A stretch of 8,330 nucleotides of DNA, from NCBI GenBank assembly GCA_964630905.1, contig CAZVWR010000085.1:1-8330 (forward strand). The letters are read 5' to 3'. The stretch's first letter is position 1; the number at the start of each line of letters is the position of its first letter. A program made the position numbers and the translations under genes. The notes below the pieces were generated by a model. The model searched no databases. It was not told the DNA's origin and saw only the letters and a program-made list of their open reading frames with translations. Positions 5,534-8,330 of this stretch are shown here, piece after piece. The DNA comes from JAGOEX01 sp964630905 (GTDB lineage: Bacteria; UBP6; UBA1177).

Positions 5534-7325
5534 AAGAAGATTGCAGAATTCCTGATGAAATGCAAAATTCAACAAATTCAGCAATTTCACTTTTGTATTG
5601 GAGTTTTAAAGCTTCAAGGATCTGAGAAAAGCTCCTTTCTCCATTGAATTTTTTCAAAAGTCTTGCCCACTTCGGGTCAAGTGCTGTGAAAAGGCTTTCG
5701 CCGTTTGAATTATAAGTCACGACTTCTGTTTTTTGCGGTCTGAAATGTTTCACGAAGTCCTTCAGTGTCATGTGTCCGATATTTAAGAGATCATCGGGAT
5801 CATAATCAAGAGTTATAAGAAATGTTCCTTTTGAAACAACGAGTATCTGATTTTGCAGTGGTTTTGTGTTTCTTTCTTTCAAAGTTGCAAATCCTGCCTC
5901 AAGAGACCTGTCGAGAGAATGGTTAAGCCGGATAATGTTTTCCATCGGTTTGTAAAGAGTGGTTAAATTGTGACTTTCAAAAAGCTTTTTCACGAAATCA
6001 AGTTGCAGTTTCTCAATATCTAAACGGTCACGACCGGAGAGAAAGACGGCAAATTTCTCAAAAAAGTCCGATCCTGAAATCTTTAATGTTTCCAGTATCA
6101 TGAACAGCCATCCGACAGATCTGCCCTGATTGTAGAAAACATTGCAGGCATCAGTGATAACCGCAGATGCTTCAACATCTTCTTTTGAAAATGAGGGAGT
6201 TGATATAACGGTGTAAGGAGCAGATTGAGAAAAATTGATCCCGAAAGACTCAGCTTTTTCGTGAATTACAGTGCCTGGAAATATCGCGAGAGGGAAAATA
6301 TCAAGATTGTTAGGTTGAAGTGAAACTGCAAAATCAATGCTTTTTTTAAACCCGGCAAGAGTGTCACCGGGAAGCCCGTAGATAAGATCAAGTCCGAAAA
6401 CGATATTTTCAGAATTGAGTATTTTGATCTTTTCTTTGAAATTTGAAGGGTTTATGAATCTGTTTACATTTGATAGAACTGCCGGGTCAGAACTTTGAAG
6501 CCCGATCTGAAGACCGCAGTTGACAGATTTGAAGAGTTTTGCCATTTCGCGATCTAAAAATTCTGTTCTGACTTCAAAAGTGAAGTGTATTTCAGGGGCG
6601 GTTTGAGCGATCATTTTAAGAATCTTTTTTGCCCGTTCTCTATTTTTGTTGAAAGTGGGATCAAGGACAAAGACCTGAGAAATATTATGTTTTTCAAACA
6701 GTTCCAGCTCGGCTTTTATCCGGTCAAGTGAAAATGTTCTCACATCGGAAACACCTCGTGATTCAAAACAGAAATCGCATTTGAAAGGACATCCTCTTGA
6801 AAGTTCCCATAAAACTCCGCCATTGTTTTCAAGCTTGACGGTTCCGTTTAAGAACGGGGAGGGAAGCTCATTAAGGTCAGGCACGGGAATACTGAAGATA
6901 TATTGTTCAAGCGGTTCGTTCTTAAAAATTCTGCTAATTGCTTCGACAGTTGCAAGTTCTCCCTCTCCTTTAATGACAAAATCAAAAAACCCTGAATTTA
7001 TTAGCTTTTCAGGCGAAGATGAAGCCTCTGCCCCTCCTGCAAAAAGGTGTATTTCAGGAGATCTGTCCTTAATTATTCCGGCAATTTTCATTACATGAGC
7101 TGTATTCCATAAATATGTTGAAAAACCTACTGCGTCAGGCTTGCGCTGTAAAATAGAATCAGCAATAATATCAACGCTTTGATCCAGATAATAATCAAAG
7201 CATGAAACATTGAGCAGGTCTTTCAATTCACTTGTGGAATCAATTGTTGCTTTTATCATTGCTGTCCCTAGAGCCATTGCCTGAGGCGACTTCTTTATGT
7301 GTATTGAGATCAGATCGATTTTCAT
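5532..7325 (-). CDS. B12-binding domain-containing radical SAM protein
   Basis: This is a class B (cobalamin-dependent) radical SAM enzyme of 597 residues. The N-terminal Rossmann-like B12-binding domain (about 1-140) shows KPDAVGFSTYLWNT, FAGGAEAS (95-102) and VIKGEGE (117-123). It has no DxHxxG motif, which is common in this class. The radical SAM core (about 170-370) has CPFKCDFC (C179, C183, C186), binding the 4Fe-4S cluster that cleaves S-adenosylmethionine, then IGLQSSD (274-280) and YGLPGDT (316-322). The 230-residue C-terminal extension may match the DUF4080-type tail; its last 50 residues (LDPKWARLLKKFNGE to SSGIL) resemble a PqqD-like winged helix. GGAG at 7331-7334 lies 5 nt before the ATG. 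The reaction and substrate cannot be told from sequence; methylation or another radical rearrangement is possible. It is convergent with the ECF operon and divergent from the tryptophanase gene. Confidence 0.9.
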   Translation of the reverse strand: MKIDLISIHIKKSPQAMALGTAMIKATIDSTSELKDLLNVSCFDYYLDQSVDIIADSILQRKPDAVGFSTYLWNTAHVMKIAGIIKDRSPEIHLFAGGAEASSSPEKLINSGFFDFVIKGEGELATVEAISRIFKNEPLEQYIFSIPVPDLNELPSPFLNGTVKLENNGGVLWELSRGCPFKCDFCFESRGVSDVRTFSLDRIKAELELFEKHNISQVFVLDPTFNKNRERAKKILKMIAQTAPEIHFTFEVRTEFLDREMAKLFKSVNCGLQIGLQSSDPAVLSNVNRFINPSNFKEKIKILNSENIVFGLDLIYGLPGDTLAGFKKSIDFAVSLQPNNLDIFPLAIFPGTVIHEKAESFGINFSQSAPYTVISTPSFSKEDVEASAVITDACNVFYNQGRSVGWLFMILETLKISGSDFFEKFAVFLSGRDRLDIEKLQLDFVKKLFESHNLTTLYKPMENIIRLNHSLDRSLEAGFATLKERNTKPLQNQILVVSKGTFLITLDYDPDDLLNIGHMTLKDFVKHFRPQKTEVVTYNSNGESLFTALDPKWARLLKKFNGERSFSQILEALKLQYKSEIAEFVEFCISSGILQSS

Positions 7326-7392
7326 GCCGTCTCCAAAGAAAATTCACTTGCAATATACACATATTTGTTTTTTCTTGAAACTTTTTTAAGTC

Positions 7393-7421
7393 ATTATAGA
7401 ATGCATTGTTGTTGTTGTTTT
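7393..7421 (-). promoter_or_regulatory. Probable promoter of the radical SAM gene
   Basis: On the minus strand a perfect TATAAT occupies 7398-7393. With a 17-bp spacer the -35 would be AAAACA (7421-7416), only a partial match. The predicted leader is about 60 nt. The spacer contains four CAA triplets (7406-7417), an uninterrupted short tandem repeat. The -10 is convincing, the -35 weak. Confidence 0.45.
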
Positions 7422-7527
7422 GGAACAATAGAGAAACATGAGATTCAAGATCATCAGAGATGTGACAATTCTTAAAAATATAAGTCCGTTGAGAGGCAAT
7501 TCAGATTACGCCTACTCAGATTAGTTT

Positions 7528-7555
7528 TTGAAATAAATCCAAACTGTTATATTAA
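7528..7555 (+). promoter_or_regulatory. Weak candidate promoter for the tryptophanase gene
   Basis: TTGAAA (7528-7533) and TATTAA (7550-7555) are separated by 16 bp. TATATT at 7548-7553 is an alternative -10. Either would give a leader of only about 10-15 nt that barely includes the Shine-Dalgarno. Nothing better is visible between 7430 and 7560. The rest of the 247-bp divergent intergenic region (7326-7572) holds the radical SAM promoter and no other recognisable element. Confidence 0.3.
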
Positions 7556-7572
7556 TTATTGTGGAGACTGCC

Positions 7573-8330
7573 ATGAATTTACCTTATGCGGAACCTTTCA
7601 GGATCAAAGTTGTTGAACCTTTGAAAACAAGCACGAAGGAAGAACGGGTCAAGTGGATCAAAGATGCCCGTTTCAATCTTTTCAACCTTAGAAGTGAGCA
7701 GGTTTTCATTGATCTGCTTACTGATTCGGGAACGGGCTCGATGAGTAGTCATCAGTGGGCGGAAATGATGCTCGGAGATGAAAGTTATGCGGGAGCGTCA
7801 TCATTTTATAAGTTAAAGGAAACTATCGGGGAGCTTCTCGGTTTCCCCTATTTTCTTCCTACTCATCAGGGTCGTGCCGCTGAAAATGTTCTGTTTTCAG
7901 CTATGATCGGAAAAGACGGAACAGGCAAAGTGGTTCCCGGAAACAGCCACTTTGACACAACAAAAGGACATATCGAGTTTCGGAATGCAAGAGCGATAGA
8001 TTGTACGATCGATGAAGCTTTTGATACAACGGTCGATCATCCGTTCAAGGGAAATATCAATCTTGAAAAGCTTGAAAAAGTTTTTATTCAGTACGGAAAG
8101 GATAACATTCCTCTTTGTATAATTACTGTCACCTGCAACTCATCAGGGGGACAGCCGGTTTCAATGCAGAATATAAAAGATGTCAGTGCACTTTGCAGAA
8201 AGTACGGCATAACAGTTATTTTTGATGCCGCGAGATTTGCTGAAAACGCCTATTTCATCAAGATCAGAGAAGACGGATATCAGAACAAGACGATAAAAGA
8301 GATCGTTTATGAAATGTTCAGTTTTGTTGA
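7573..8330 (+). CDS. tnaA: Tryptophanase (PLP-dependent beta-eliminating lyase), 3' part outside window
   Basis: Tryptophanase converts L-tryptophan to indole, pyruvate and ammonia. The 252 visible codons align end to end with the N-terminal half of the tryptophanase/tyrosine phenol-lyase family: AEPFRIKVVEP (6-16), FIDLLTDSGTG (45-55), GDESYAG (68-74, active-site Tyr 72), PTHQGR (96-101, PLP phosphate site), TCNSSGGQPVS (187-197) and FDAARFAENAYF (217-228, with D218 contacting the PLP ring nitrogen). The specificity position D128 in HFDTTKGH matches Asp137 of E. coli TnaA, not Thr124 of tyrosine phenol-lyase, and EAFDT is also TnaA-like. The PLP-binding lysine lies beyond the window edge. 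GGAG (7563-7566) is 6 nt upstream of the ATG. Tyrosine phenol-lyase is the main alternative. The gene continues past 8330; no frameshift is seen. Confidence 0.85.
   Translation, partial: MNLPYAEPFRIKVVEPLKTSTKEERVKWIKDARFNLFNLRSEQVFIDLLTDSGTGSMSSHQWAEMMLGDESYAGASSFYKLKETIGELLGFPYFLPTHQGRAAENVLFSAMIGKDGTGKVVPGNSHFDTTKGHIEFRNARAIDCTIDEAFDTTVDHPFKGNINLEKLEKVFIQYGKDNIPLCIITVTCNSSGGQPVSMQNIKDVSALCRKYGITVIFDAARFAENAYFIKIREDGYQNKTIKEIVYEMFSFV

Noticed and set aside
5435..5647. A 70-codon plus-strand ORF.
   Set aside because: It runs through the terminator hairpin and its U-tract and into the antisense of the radical SAM gene, with no good ribosome site.
7438..7524. A 28-codon plus-strand ORF upstream of the tryptophanase gene, considered as a TnaC-like leader peptide or a RiPP precursor.
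   Set aside because: It contains no Trp and has no convincing Shine-Dalgarno at proper spacing. A TnaC-type leader needs a critical Trp and a downstream Rho- or attenuation-dependent arrangement, neither of which is visible.
5532..8330. A functional link between the B12 radical SAM enzyme and tryptophan metabolism, by analogy with the tryptophan methyltransferase TsrM.
   Set aside because: The only support is divergent gene placement. The sequence architecture does not specifically resemble TsrM, and divergent neighbours are often unrelated.

Overview
The window looks like chromosomal DNA from an AT-rich, Gram-negative (two-membrane) bacterium. The evidence is two N-terminal lipoboxes, a Cys-rich exported protein, an ECF sigma/anti-sigma pair with a periplasmic sensor-like domain, and a probable small outer-membrane beta-barrel. 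Acidic low-complexity linkers after the lipidation Cys and many genes of unknown family suggest an uncultured or sparsely sampled lineage. I cannot name the phylum. I see no rRNA, tRNA, CRISPR array, insertion sequence or phage gene.

Layout. (1) 1-1387, plus strand: a strong sigma70-type promoter (TTGACA, 17 bp, TAAAAT) drives two short genes, a secreted protein with 15 cysteines and a lipoprotein with six further cysteines. Both are of unknown function. (2) 1388-1505: a regulatory spacer with two abutting perfect palindromes and a near-consensus promoter (TTGATA, 16 bp, TATAAT). (3) 1506-5388, plus strand: a tightly packed five-gene operon made of a lipoprotein, adenosine deaminase (overlapping the lipoprotein gene by 19 nt), an ECF sigma factor (1 nt later), a membrane anti-sigma factor and an exported barrel-like protein (0 nt later). 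(4) 5389-5533: a structured 3' region ending in a textbook Rho-independent terminator. (5) 5532-7325, minus strand: a convergent B12-binding-domain radical SAM protein with a possible PqqD-like C-terminus. (6) 7326-7572: a divergent promoter region. (7) 7573-8330, plus strand: the first 252 codons of a PLP-dependent beta-eliminating lyase, best called tryptophanase, cut by the window end.

How the genes fit together. The five-gene operon is the most interesting part. The sigma factor, the anti-sigma factor (which lacks a zinc-finger motif but has one transmembrane helix and a periplasmic beta-rich domain) and the barrel protein with a long Lys/Glu-rich periplasmic segment together look like an envelope-sensing module. 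It is unusual to find adenosine deaminase (purine salvage) and a lipoprotein embedded in the same transcription unit. The tryptophanase would release indole, pyruvate and ammonia from tryptophan. The substrate of the divergent radical SAM enzyme cannot be inferred from this window.
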